Part shown: positions 1-17,500 of the stretch, piece by piece
Position numbering within the stretch: the first letter of the stretch is position 1
How the letters are laid out: the number at the start of each line of letters is the position of its first letter
DNA from: Stramonita haemastoma
Taxonomy: Eukaryota > Mollusca > Gastropoda > Neogastropoda > Muricidae
Direction: 5' to 3'
Length of the DNA stretch: 17,500 nucleotides
Assembly: GCA_030674155.1 (NCBI GenBank)
Contig: CM060323.1
Coordinates: 38,579,739-38,597,238, forward strand
Notes under the pieces: generated by a model
The model's input: only the letters and a program-made list of their open reading frames with translations
What the model was told of the DNA's origin: nothing
Databases searched by the model: none
Position numbers and translations under genes: made by a program

Positions 1-638
1 GACAAAAAGCGTACTTGTCCAACTCTGATTATCGTCCTTAATTTCAGGGAAAGATGTTATGGTATAATTCTTAATTAAACTCAACCTTAGCAACACACCG
101 ATTATACATACACACCTTGCCCACAACCTGGTCCTGGGAATCAACAGAACTTTTCTCTTTTTTTTAAAGGTTGTGTTTAAATCACTGGTGCTGGCACACA
201 GTTCAAGAACAGTCCCATCCAAATATGTTTGTTTGTTTGTTTGTTTCTAACCAAGCAAACAAAACCCCACAAAACTTTAAAAACCTCTCTTATTTCCCAC
301 CACACACCAACACAGACAGAAGAAACTCAAATCAAACGGGGGTCTCTACTACTACTGAAAGATCGAAGTACTCTCAATTCCTTTTTTTTTTTTTTTTGGT
401 TAGATTGAAAGGGTGTTCAGTAGGCCTGGTAGGTTTTTGCTTTCAGTGTTGTTGGGTGGAGGGTGGGGGGGTTGATAAGAGCTAGTATGGCGGTGATAGA
501 TTGGATTTGAAATCAGCCCCTCTTTTCTTTTGAGGCCTTGTTTCGTTGGGCTTGGCAGTGCGCCTTCTACCCATTTATGTACCTGCATTTACGTAGGTAC
601 TTGCCTTGTGGCAGGTCCCGTTAGCTAAACGACTTCAG
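1..638. other. 5' flanking DNA without a recognised gene
   Basis: I see no gene. It contains a short (TTTG)n tract near 226-247, a T run at 382-397 and G-rich stretches around 460-475. The reading frames here are short and show no protein-like conservation. Confidence 0.5.
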
Positions 639-658
639 TGTGTGTGTGTGTGTGTGTG
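639..658. repeat. (TG)n microsatellite
   Basis: Ten dinucleotide units lie between ordinary sequence on both sides. Confidence 0.95.
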
Positions 659-976
659 GTGTTATCGGGTTGTTGGGTAGGGAAGTACAGTATTTCAGGG
701 GGGAGGAAGGGAGGGGAGGGGAGGGGGTGTTCAGGTTTTGGTCCCCGATAAAGGGGCGGCGTCGTCGTCGCTTTCAGGGGTAATTTAATTATAAAGGCAT
801 GGTGCAGAGTGGGTTTGTGTGTTTCTTGCTGTATGTATGGTTTAAAACATGTGTGTGTGGATAGATTTTGGTTCTGTTTTGTTCTGTACCTTGTGTGTGA
901 CCTACCGAATTGTATAGTTTGTTTTCACTCATGTCAAACGTTTTGTCATGTCTCTATCTTGCTATGTATGTGTTCC

Positions 977-980
<4 letters not shown>
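659..980. other. Non-coding stretch
   Basis: This is G-rich near 700-727 (GGGAGGGGAGGGG), then T/G-rich. I recognise no gene or mobile element. Confidence 0.4.
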
Positions 981-1051
<71 letters not shown>

Positions 1052-1054
1052 ATA

Positions 1055-1097
<43 letters not shown>
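981..1097. repeat. Compound (TG)n-(TATG)n-(TA)n microsatellite
   Basis: (TG)n at 981-1034 passes into TATG units (1035-1050) and then (TA)n (about 1057-1097). The unit changes stepwise by single substitutions, as in compound microsatellites that grew by slippage. Confidence 0.95.
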
Positions 1098-1099
<2 letters not shown>

Positions 1100-1179
1100 G
1101 TGTGTATCATGTTCTATTAAAGTTGTTTTCATACCCTGTTTTAATCTGTATTATAATTGCACAGTTTTAATCTGAGTTT

Positions 1180-1250
1180 TAAATTTGACAAGGTGACAGG
1201 CCCGATATGGCCTGTATGGTCGGCGAGGCAATAAACAACATGAATGGATT
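1180..1250. repeat. Possible fragment of a dispersed repeat
   Basis: The stretch GACAGGCCCGATATGGCC ... GGTCGGCGAGG ... AATAAACAAC resembles, from memory, a short module seen in many molluscan repeats. No second copy lies in this window, so the call rests on memory only. Confidence 0.25.
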
Positions 1251-1442
1251 GGATTGCTTCTATTACATCCACGTTCTAACATGTCTGTATTCCACTCTGT
1301 GCATGCGTTGCCCATTAAGCAGGATGTGTTCCGCTGGTTCTGTGCCCCGCCATGTCTATGCTCAGACATGTCTATGTTTTAATTGTGTTTAACTTCCACT
1401 ATGACTGTTGTTACTGTGTCTGTTGATTGTGTCAATGTCATA

Positions 1443-1531
1443 ATCTATGTATCTATGTATCTATGTATCTATGTCTCTATGTCTCTATCTATCTATCTAT
1501 CAAAGTTCTATCTATCTATCTATTATCTATG
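1443..1531. repeat. (ATCT)n / (ATCTATGT)n microsatellite
   Basis: Tetranucleotide ATCT units are interleaved with ATGT at the left side and broken once by CAAAGTT at 1501-1507. Confidence 0.93.
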
Positions 1532-1558
1532 TAGAGGCAAGGCAAGCAAGGCAAAGCT

Positions 1559-1589
1559 ACACACACACACACACACAACACAACAACAC

Positions 1590-1639
<50 letters not shown>

Positions 1640-1646
1640 AGAGAAC

Positions 1647-1713
<67 letters not shown>
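1559..1713. repeat. (CA)n microsatellite with interruptions
   Basis: About 155 bp of (CA)n is interrupted by AACAACAC blocks near 1576-1592 and by a GAGAGAGAACAA block near 1637-1648. Confidence 0.96.
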
Positions 1714-1716
<3 letters not shown>

Positions 1717-1717
1717 G

Positions 1718-1900
1718 AGCAAACACTCGTGGGTCTTTTCTTACATCCAGTCCCTGTGTACATGCGCTTTTGTCAATTTTTTTACCGTCTGTCCTCACCG
1801 GCACAAAAATAGTCTACTCTTCCAAAATGTGAAATAGGTTTTAACCTTCGCAACACGATGTTTCTGCGTGCATTTGCGCACACAGGACCTAGGCTTGTAG
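1718..1900 (-). repeat. Dispersed repeat family B, copy 1
   Basis: It shares AACACTCGTG ... CTTTTCTTACATCCAGTCCC ... GTCAAT ... CACCGGCACA ... GGTTTTAAC with copies at 4900-5050 and 11155-11330. It ends in a degraded GGACCTAGG that matches the module GGACCTCGG shared with SINE family C. Orientation is inferred from that shared module. Confidence 0.65.
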
Positions 1901-2202
1901 CCTTCCCATACATGGGTTATTTTTGTTGTTTAATTAACTTCCTTCTCGAAGCACGAGCAGAGGAAAATGTGCGCATGAATTTGTGCAGGCTGACACAGTC
2001 ATTTAACGCTCTTGGGCAAAGGCTGTGAAAGTGACTCATCTGGTTATTATGATCATGTAACATGATGGCATTTGGGGCTATTGTTTCACGTTCTTAAGTT
2101 GAACATCCTGGGCATCATCACCAAATTAATTACTGTGTTTTAGGGACGAGGAGTCAGTGTTACAAAGGCCCTGATTGTGTTTTTTTTTCCACTGAAACTT
2201 GA
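1901..2202. other. Non-coding DNA upstream of the minisatellite
   Basis: No gene is recognised. The last part (about 2135-2202) already hints at the array that follows (GTGTTTTAGGGACGAGGAGT, CTGAAACTTGAG). Confidence 0.4.
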
Positions 2203-3040
2203 GGTAAGGAGTTTAATTAATGTTGCAAGTTGTAGTTACTTCATGAGTGGGTCTTGGTTCTTTAGTTGTTGTGTTTTATCAAAAGTTGTGACGTAAGGAT
2301 TTGAATGTTGCAAGTTGTAGTTACTTCATACCCGGATCTTTGTTCATTTGTTGTTGTGTTTTATCAAAGATTGTGACGTAAGGAGTTTAATGTTGCAAGT
2401 TGTGTTACTTCATCAGTGTGTCTTTTGTTCATTTGTTGTTGTGTTTTATCAAAGGCTGTGACGTAAGGAGTTTAATGTTGCAAGTTGTAGTTACTTCATA
2501 CGTGGGTCTTTGTTCGTTTTTCTTTGTTTTATCAAAGGTTGTGACGTCAGGAGTTGAATGTTGCAAGTTCTGTTATTTCATAAGTGGGTCTTGTTCATTA
2601 ATTGTTATGTTTTATTAAAGGTTGTGACGTAATAAGCGGAATGTTGCAAGTTGTAGTTACTTCATACGTGGGTCTTTGTTCATTTTCTTGTGTTTTATCA
2701 AAGGTTGTGACGTCAGGAGTTGAATGTTGCAAGTTGGAGTTACTTCATGAGTGGGTCTTAGTTAATCAGTATTGTGTTTTATCAAAGGTAAACATAAGGT
2801 GTTGAATGCGGCCAAGTTGTCTTATTTTTTATCAGTGGGCCTTAGTTTAATCAGATGTTAAGTTTTATCAAAGCATGACTGTAAGAAGTTTAATGTCAGC
2901 AAGTCATGTTGCTTCATCATTGTATGGGGTCCTAATTAACTTATCTTGTATTTTAACCAAACTACATATCTGGGGAGTTCTGAGTCACAAATCATGTTAC
3001 TTTGATTAGGTCCTAATCAACAAGTTGTGTTTTAGTGAAA
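2203..3040 (+). repeat. Minisatellite of about 83-90 bp units upstream of the GIMAP start codon
   Basis: About ten tandem units follow the pattern GTAAGGAGTTTAATGTTGCA, AGTTGTAGTTACTTCAT, GTGGGTCTTTGTTCATT, TTGTGTTTTATCAAAGG, TTGTGAC. The first six or seven units are close to each other; those from about 2790 on decay and lengthen. The array stops about 55 bp before the predicted start codon of the GIMAP gene and ends in a (GATC)n patch. Whether it is promoter, 5' untranslated region or an intron of an untranslated exon cannot be told from sequence. Confidence 0.93.
2289..2715 (+). promoter_or_regulatory. Six phased CRE/ATF-like sites TGACGT(A/C)A
   Basis: TGACGTAA occurs at 2289-2296, 2374-2381, 2459-2466 and 2625-2632, and the full palindrome TGACGTCA at 2542-2549 and 2708-2715. 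Each sits at the same place in its minisatellite unit, 83-85 bp apart. TGACGTCA is the classical CREB/ATF binding site. The sites are seen directly; a role in driving the GIMAP gene 0.4-0.8 kb downstream is inference. Confidence 0.45.
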
Positions 3041-3062
3041 CTTGATTGATCGATCGATCGAT
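3041..3062. repeat. (GATC)n patch
   Basis: GATTGATCGATCGATCGAT forms a short tetranucleotide palindromic tract at the end of the minisatellite. Confidence 0.85.
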
Positions 3063-3095
3063 ATTACTTTTGTTTAATCCGATCTCAGAACAACG

Positions 3096-12791
<9,696 letters not shown>

Positions 12792-12880
12792 AGAGAGACA
12801 GAGACAGAGAGAAAGAAACAGTGTTACAGGTGTTCAGTTGTGGGTGCGGCCACCAGTGCTGGGGTCTTGTGTAATCTGAT

Positions 12881-12882
<2 letters not shown>

Positions 12883-12968
<86 letters not shown>
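12883..12968. repeat. (TA)n-(AG)n inside the 3' array
   Basis: (TA)n to about 12910, then (AG)n, between units 2 and 3 of the coding-end array. It grew from the GAGAGAGA spacer present in the ordinary unit. Confidence 0.93.
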
Positions 12969-12969
<1 letters not shown>

Positions 12970-13027
12970 ATTGAAGGTGTTCAGTTGTGGGTGTGGACGC
13001 CAGTGCTGGGGCCTTGTCTAATCTGAT

Positions 13028-13054
13028 GTAGATAGATAGACAAGATAGATAGAT

Positions 13055-13119
<65 letters not shown>
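13028..13119. repeat. (GATA)n inside the 3' array
   Basis: About 22 GATA units follow unit 3 and extend its GTAGATAGA spacer. Confidence 0.95.
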
Positions 13120-13636
13120 CACTGATGGTGTAGGTGTGGTGGGTAGTGTTAGGGCATTGTGTAATCTGATGTAGATAGAGAGAAACAGCGACTTCAGGTG
13201 TACAGGTGGAGGTGTGGTGGGTAATGCTAGTATTTCTGAGTATTGTCATCTGATGTAGATAAGAAAGAAACAGTAATTGACGGTGTAGGTTTGGTGGGTA
13301 GTGCTAAGGCATTGTGTACTCTGATGTAGATAGATAGAAACAATGATGACAGTGTCCAGTTGTGGTTTTAAGTTGTGGGTGTGGTAGGTAGTGGTAGGCC
13401 ACTGTGTAATCTGATGTAGATAAAAACAGTGATGGTTTTAAGGTGTGGGTGTGGCTGGTAGTGCTAGGCATTGTGTAATTGTTGTAGATAGAGGAGACAG
13501 GGTGAAGTTGTGTGGAAGGCATGCTATGTTGGTGTGTATTGTAAACTGATGTAGAGAGAGATACAGCAAAGAAGGTGTTCAGTTGTGGGTGTGGTGGGTA
13601 GTGCTGGTGTTTGGTGTGTATTGTCATCTGATGGAG

Positions 13637-13859
13637 ATACAAAAACTGACGAAGTGCTGGGCTTGTTTGTCTTTTGGGTTGAGATTGTTTCGTTTTGTTC
13701 TTGTTTGGATTTGTTGGCTGTTGTTCTTTTGGGGGGTGGTACTATGGGTTTTGGGTTCTTTATTTGTTTGGGTTCTTTTGTCATTTCGTTCCTGGGCTAG
13801 AGCTCCCAGGTTCACCAATGGTGAGATTTTGTGCTTGTGATCGTTTTTTGCCCACCAAT
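13637..13859. other. T/G-rich non-coding stretch
   Basis: I see nothing identifiable here beyond T/G-rich sequence between the 3' array and SINE family D. Confidence 0.4.
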
Positions 13860-14275
13860 GAAAGTAGCCGCATTCCGACTTCGGGGGATGTATGCTGGGC
13901 ATGTTCATGTTTCTATAAGCTATCGCACGCGCTGACGTGAATAACGGGATTTTTTCACGTGCATATTTTGATCGTCTGCAAGTGTATATATACACAAAAG
14001 GAGCAGTGACTCGTCTGCACTTGAAGTTGACCTGGGAGATCGTAAAAAATCCCCACCCTTAATTTTCACCAGACATCACTGAGATTCGAACCCATGGCTT
14101 CATGGTCCTATGGGATTGAAATGGATCGGGTTTTTTAAAAATTATAATTTTTTTATTTCGAGAAACTTGGAATAAGCACTCGTGTACTTTTTTTTTTTTT
14201 TTTACATCTAGTTCGTGGGTGTATACATGTAGTTTTGTAAATGTTGTCATTACTTAACCAGTGGGCTATGGCGCC
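13860..14275 (-). repeat. SINE family D, split by a nested insertion
   Basis: Minus strand: the tRNA-like head GGCGCCATAGCCCACTGGTT lies at 14253-14275 (A box TAGCCCACTGG). After the interruption at about 14130-14250 it resumes with TTTCAATCCCATAGGACC ... GGGTTCGAATCTC (B box, about 14081-14093), then GATCTCCCAGGTCAAC, and ends near GAAGTCGGAATGCGGC. This order and these modules match a widespread molluscan tRNA-derived SINE as I remember it. A and B boxes are kept but pushed about 165 bp apart. Confidence 0.7.
14145..14250 (-). repeat. Dispersed repeat family B, copy 5, nested in SINE family D
   Basis: TTTTATTTCGAGAAACTTGG, AATAAGCACTCGTGTAC, TTTTTACATCTAGTTC and TTTTGTAAATGTTGTCATT match copies 2 and 3. 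SINE family D sequence stands on both sides. Confidence 0.68.
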
Positions 14276-14507
14276 TGTGGGTAGTGACTGTTGTAAAACA
14301 GTCAGTGACCATGGTGAAGACAGTTTGTACAGGGAGGATGTTTCTATTGCCGACACCAGATAGACAATGATGACATCCCAGGCCTGTAGATTCTTGCCAG
14401 TTGATGTTCACATTATTGTTCAATTTCTGTTTTTGGTTTCAGGGTTTGTTGTTTGTTTTTCTCGATTTTTTCCCGTCTGATTTCATCATTGTGGAAAGAT
14501 GGTGTGT
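14276..14507. other. Non-coding stretch with a short inverted repeat
   Basis: TGACTGTT and AACAGTCA (14285-14304) form an 8-bp stem around GTAA. Nothing else is identified. Confidence 0.4.
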
Positions 14508-14546
14508 GTGTGTGGTATGTAAGTGTATGTGTGTGTGTGTGAGTGT

Positions 14547-14617
<71 letters not shown>

Positions 14618-14639
14618 TGTGGGGTGTATGTGTGTGTGT

Positions 14640-14686
<47 letters not shown>

Positions 14687-14693
14687 TGTGTGT
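14508..14693. repeat. (GT)n microsatellite with GTGA interruptions
   Basis: About 185 bp, mostly GT units, with GAGTGTG and TATG variants. Confidence 0.96.
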
Positions 14694-14880
14694 CTTTCTT
14701 TTCTGGTGACAGAAAATGTGTTCTGCTAAAGTATTACTGAGTTCCTGAAACCTTGATATACAGCAGTTTAAGATTGATGTTAACTATATTGTTGTTGTAG
14801 TTGTGTTATATGCATGAATGCATGATATTAAGGCTTCAATGACTGCGTTCTGCTTTCGATTTTTCTTAAACAACACAAGG

Positions 14881-14886
14881 AATAAA
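14881..14886 (+). promoter_or_regulatory. AATAAA hexamer, weak candidate poly(A) signal
   Basis: It lies about 2.1 kb beyond the GIMAP stop codon; another AATAAA lies at 15402-15407. Either could occur by chance and no 3' end is otherwise marked. Confidence 0.12.
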
Positions 14887-14897
14887 AACCGTTGACT

Positions 14898-15181
<284 letters not shown>

Positions 15182-15441
15182 TGTTATCTATCTGTCTCTC
15201 ATTTCATTTCATGTTGTTTATAGCCCTACCGACCACGAAAGCCATAATTATCAGGACTGTCGCTCATTCATTTTTTTAATGGCGCCAGAAACATTCACTT
15301 CAAGTATCGATACAATACCTTTAAAATATCCGACACACCGTCAGTGACAGAAAAAAAACATGAAATGACACAGTACCTCAATCATTTCATTCCTCAAGAC
15401 CAATAAAACCAGACTGTGCTGAGGACGCCAGCCATTCCGCT
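15182..15441. other. Non-coding stretch
   Basis: No gene or repeat is recognised. Confidence 0.35.
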
Positions 15442-15500
15442 TAATAATAATAATGATAACATGGAATTTATATAGCGCTATATCTTGCAAAAACAAATCT
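15442..15500 (-). mobile_element. LINE 3' end stub, same family as 10218-10722
   Basis: The reverse complement reads AGATTTGTTTTTGCAAGATA, TAGCGCTATATAAATTCCAT then AT-rich triplets, matching 10627-10675 almost base for base. It is severely 5'-truncated. Confidence 0.82.
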
Positions 15501-15577
15501 GTGTTTAATTGATCGTCCCCAGGTTAACAAAAAACAAGCATAAAAAAGACAACCCATACTTCAAAATACAAATATAT

Positions 15578-15865
15578 AAAGGTAAGGTCAAGGTATCCCA
15601 TAACCTGTGTGGTTGTATGGGAACAAGGTATCAGAGACCTCGGCTTCTCTAGGGGCCAGCATGTTGAGGGCAGCGCCCATCTCCTCTCCCTTGCTGCTTT
15701 ACCTTCCCTGACCCTAAAGAGGGCAGGTCCCCATTTACAGCTGGGGGAACTGTACTGTAGCCAAGGCGCGCAAACGGTCACCCATCCAATTGGCAACCAC
15801 ACTCGATGCTGCTTAACATTGGCTGGGGGAAAGCGAGCGCTCTGACCACTGAGCTATCCCGTCCT
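15578..15865 (-). repeat. SINE family A, copy 3 (with tRNA-like head)
   Basis: The minus strand starts GAGGACGGGATAGCTCAGTG, then GTCAGAGCGCTCGC; the body (GACCGTTTGCGCGCCTTGGC, GGGGACCTGCCCTC, GGCCCCTAGAGAAGCCGAGG, TATGGGATACCTTGACC) aligns with copies 1 and 2. Confidence 0.87.
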
Positions 15866-15960
15866 CTACATCAAACATACATAGACATTTTTTAAATGCC
15901 ACTTGTGGGCATATCACACCGCAGAATGGACATCCTGTGCCCACCCCAGTGTTTAAGTTT

Positions 15961-15981
15961 TACTCACTCACTCACTCACTC
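15961..15981. repeat. (TCAC)n at the LINE 3' end
   Basis: Five ACTC/TCAC units abut the stop codon of the LINE fragment (minus strand), probably its 3' terminal repeat. Confidence 0.7.
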
Positions 15982-16452
15982 AGTCCCATGTCCCAAAGGA
16001 CGTAGTGGGGACATGAGAGAAGACGCAACAGAGATCTTTTTCCATGCTTCACGATCCTGTGTGGCTAGTAGGAGGTGTTGCAGGGGTTGGGCGGTCCAGT
16101 CTTTGATGTTGTCAACCCATGATTTCTTTTGGCGGCCTCTTCTTCTCTTGCCCTCAACTGTTCCTTGCAGGATGGTTTTTGCTAGGGTGTTGTGTCTTGT
16201 GGTGTGACCAAACCACATCAGCTTTCTCCTCTTTATGGTGGAGAGCAAAGGCTCTTGGGGGCCCACACGCTTTTTGATTTCTTCTTTCACATAGTTATTG
16301 GTCTTGTGTTCTTTGTATGATATTTTGAGGAGTCTTCTGTGGCACTTGTTCTCGAATGCTTGGATTCTCCTCTCTTACTCTGCTGTCAGAGTCCATGATT
16401 CACAGCCATATAGGAGGATAGATATCACGAGGGATTTGTAAGTTTTACTACT
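15976..16452 (-). pseudogene. Decayed LINE reverse-transcriptase C-terminal fragment
   Basis: The minus strand reads SKTYKSLVISILLYGCESWT, LTAE, stop (TAA at 16375-16377), ERRIQAFENKCHRRLLKISY, then KRRKLMWFGHTTRHN, TILQGTVEGKRRRGRQKKSW, ending RPLGHGTE and TGA (15976-15978). L-Y-G-C-E-S-W and R-R-K-L-x-W-F-G-H ... G-R-R-R-G-R-Q are hallmark sequences at the end of many non-LTR retrotransposon polyproteins. The catalytic RT domain is missing (5' truncation), and the in-frame stop shows it is dead. It is a different family from the 10218 LINE. I cannot assign a clade. Confidence 0.85.
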
Positions 16453-16850
16453 TGGTACCAAAACAAAAGAATACAGGCAAAAAAAGTAATGTGATGGAAA
16501 AAAGAATATTTGACAAATTTGTTTGAAGAAGAAAGGCAAGAAAATGGACTAGGAAGGCAGGGGGAAAAAAACAAAGAAAAATGAAAGAACTGTAAGGGTA
16601 AAAGAAAGAAACAAAGAGACTGATAGAGAAGAAGAATTTTCTAGGATATAATTTCCAGAAGGTGGCGATGCTATTCGTGTCTGTCTGAACTAAGAAACAT
16701 TGGCATTAATGTTTTCACAGATTTTTTTCTCACTTGTGTTGACACTACCAGACACCAATAGTCATTAACCCAAAATTAATCTTCATTATTTTTGTTTGGC
16801 TCAATCTGTCCAGTTTAGTTAGTATAATATATATGTATATAATATTATGT
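16453..16850. other. AT-rich non-coding stretch
   Basis: Purine-rich A/G sequence (about 16480-16640) and then AT-rich DNA. Nothing is identified. Confidence 0.4.
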
Positions 16851-17240
16851 GGATCGGTGGTCTAGGTGGTAACGCGCCTTGCCTAGAAAGCAAAAAGTCC
16901 GGGTCGGAGTGTGCGGTGATTCGTACCCCGTTTGGACCCAGAACTTTTTCCCCATCCATTAGACCCTGAGTGGTGGTCTTGGCGCTAGTCTTTCAGATGA
17001 GATGATAAACCGAGGTCTTGTGTGTTACACATCACTATTTAGCGCATGTAAAAGAACCCACGGCAACAAGGGGGTTGACCCTGGCAAAATTCTGTAGAAA
17101 AAAGCCACTCTGATAGGGAAACAAATATAATTGCATGCAGGAAAAAGACCCCCAAAAATGGGTAGGCGCTGCACATGTGGCGACACGCCCTCCCTGGGGA
17201 GAGCAGCCCCAATTTCACGCAGAGAAATCTGCTGTAACAT
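16851..17240 (+). repeat. SINE family C, copy 3 (full length)
   Basis: The head GGATCGGTGGTCTAGGTGGT, then AACGCGCCTTGCC, has a B-box-like GATTCGTACCC. The body contains GATGATAAACCGAGGTC, GTAAAAGAACCCACGGCAAC, GGCAAAATTCTGTAGAAA and GGGGAGAGCAGCCCC, and ends CAGAGAAATCTGCTGTAAC. These modules are typical of a gastropod tRNA-derived SINE as I recall it. Confidence 0.88.
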
Positions 17241-17256
17241 AAAGTGTCTAAACAAA

Positions 17257-17258
<2 letters not shown>

Positions 17259-17311
<53 letters not shown>
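17259..17311. repeat. (CA)n microsatellite
   Basis: About 26 CA units just after SINE family C, likely seeded by its tail. Confidence 0.95.
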
Positions 17312-17313
<2 letters not shown>

Positions 17314-17344
17314 AATATATAGAAGAAGAGAGAGAAGAAGAAGA

Positions 17345-17390
17345 AATAGATAGATAGATAGATAGATAGAGATAGATAGAAGATAGATAG

Positions 17391-17462
<72 letters not shown>
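17345..17462. repeat. (GATA)n microsatellite
   Basis: About 118 bp of GATA units, slightly broken in the first half (GATAGAGATAGATAGAAGATA) and pure from about 17390. Confidence 0.96.
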
Positions 17463-17463
<1 letters not shown>

Positions 17464-17500
17464 CACTTTGTACACATGAATGAAGACTTGCTTGAACTTG

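Noticed and set aside
2203..3040. CRISPR array
   Set aside because: The units are 83-90 bp, contiguous and without unique spacers, in a eukaryotic setting; it is a minisatellite.
14081..14275. Functional tRNA gene
   Set aside because: A and B boxes are present, but there is no cloverleaf with an anticodon arm, and the head is followed by SINE body sequence. The same applies to the heads at 16851, 9937, 12458 and 15865.
14285..14304. Terminator or structured RNA hairpin
   Set aside because: An 8-bp stem with a 4-base loop is within chance for 17.5 kb and has no supporting context.
15976..16290. Intact host gene on the minus strand
   Set aside because: It is the C-terminal end of a LINE polyprotein; upstream in-frame coding sequence is cut by a TAA at 16375-16377 and the catalytic domain is absent.

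Overview
The window looks like nuclear DNA of a mollusc, most likely a gastropod close to the caenogastropods. The reasons are an intron-split AIG1/GIMAP-family GTPase gene, very dense simple-sequence repeats, several tRNA-derived SINE families of the sort common in marine snails, and 5'-truncated non-LTR retrotransposon ends. The taxon is an inference from repeat style and memory of molluscan repeats; no species is claimed. Nothing looks bacterial: there are no operons, and the long reading frames are translated microsatellites.

One gene can be supported, on the + strand. It has six coding exons (3096-3150, 3929-4089, 5418-5557, 6883-6991, 9306-9460, 12513-12791) and encodes a GTPase IMAP family (GIMAP/IAN/AIG1) protein of about 299 residues. 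Every junction has GT...AG ends and matching intron phases (1, 0, 0, 1, 0). The exception is inside exon 3, which is one base short: DTPG (G3) is read in one frame and the rest of the exon in another, with a premature TGA at 5469-5471. The sequence is therefore either a broken allele or pseudogene, or carries an assembly indel in a G run.

Layout. 1-2200: flanking DNA with (TG)n/(TA)n, (ATCT)n and (CA)n tracts and a repeat fragment. 2203-3040: a minisatellite of roughly 83-85 bp units, six of which carry a CRE/ATF-like TGACGT(A/C)A, ending just before the predicted start codon. 3151-3928: intron 1, mostly (GT)n and (CT)n. 4090-5417: intron 2, a 700-bp G/T array resembling TTGGGG telomeric repeats, then two dispersed repeats. 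5558-6882: intron 3, poly-G, (CA)n and (ATC/CAC)n. 6992-9305: intron 4, a 1.3-kb AGT/AGC/GGA trinucleotide array with a ~63-bp higher-order period. 9461-12512: intron 5, rich in SINE and LINE pieces. 12747-13636: a tandem array whose units copy the last 15 codons of the GIMAP gene, stop codon included. 13637-17500: more SINEs, two LINE fragments and microsatellites.

GIMAP proteins are septin-like GTPases tied to immunity and cell survival, and molluscs have expanded sets. The most interesting signals are the 3' array born from the gene's own coding end, the CRE-bearing array upstream, the exon 3 frameshift, and introns whose splice sites sit directly on microsatellites.
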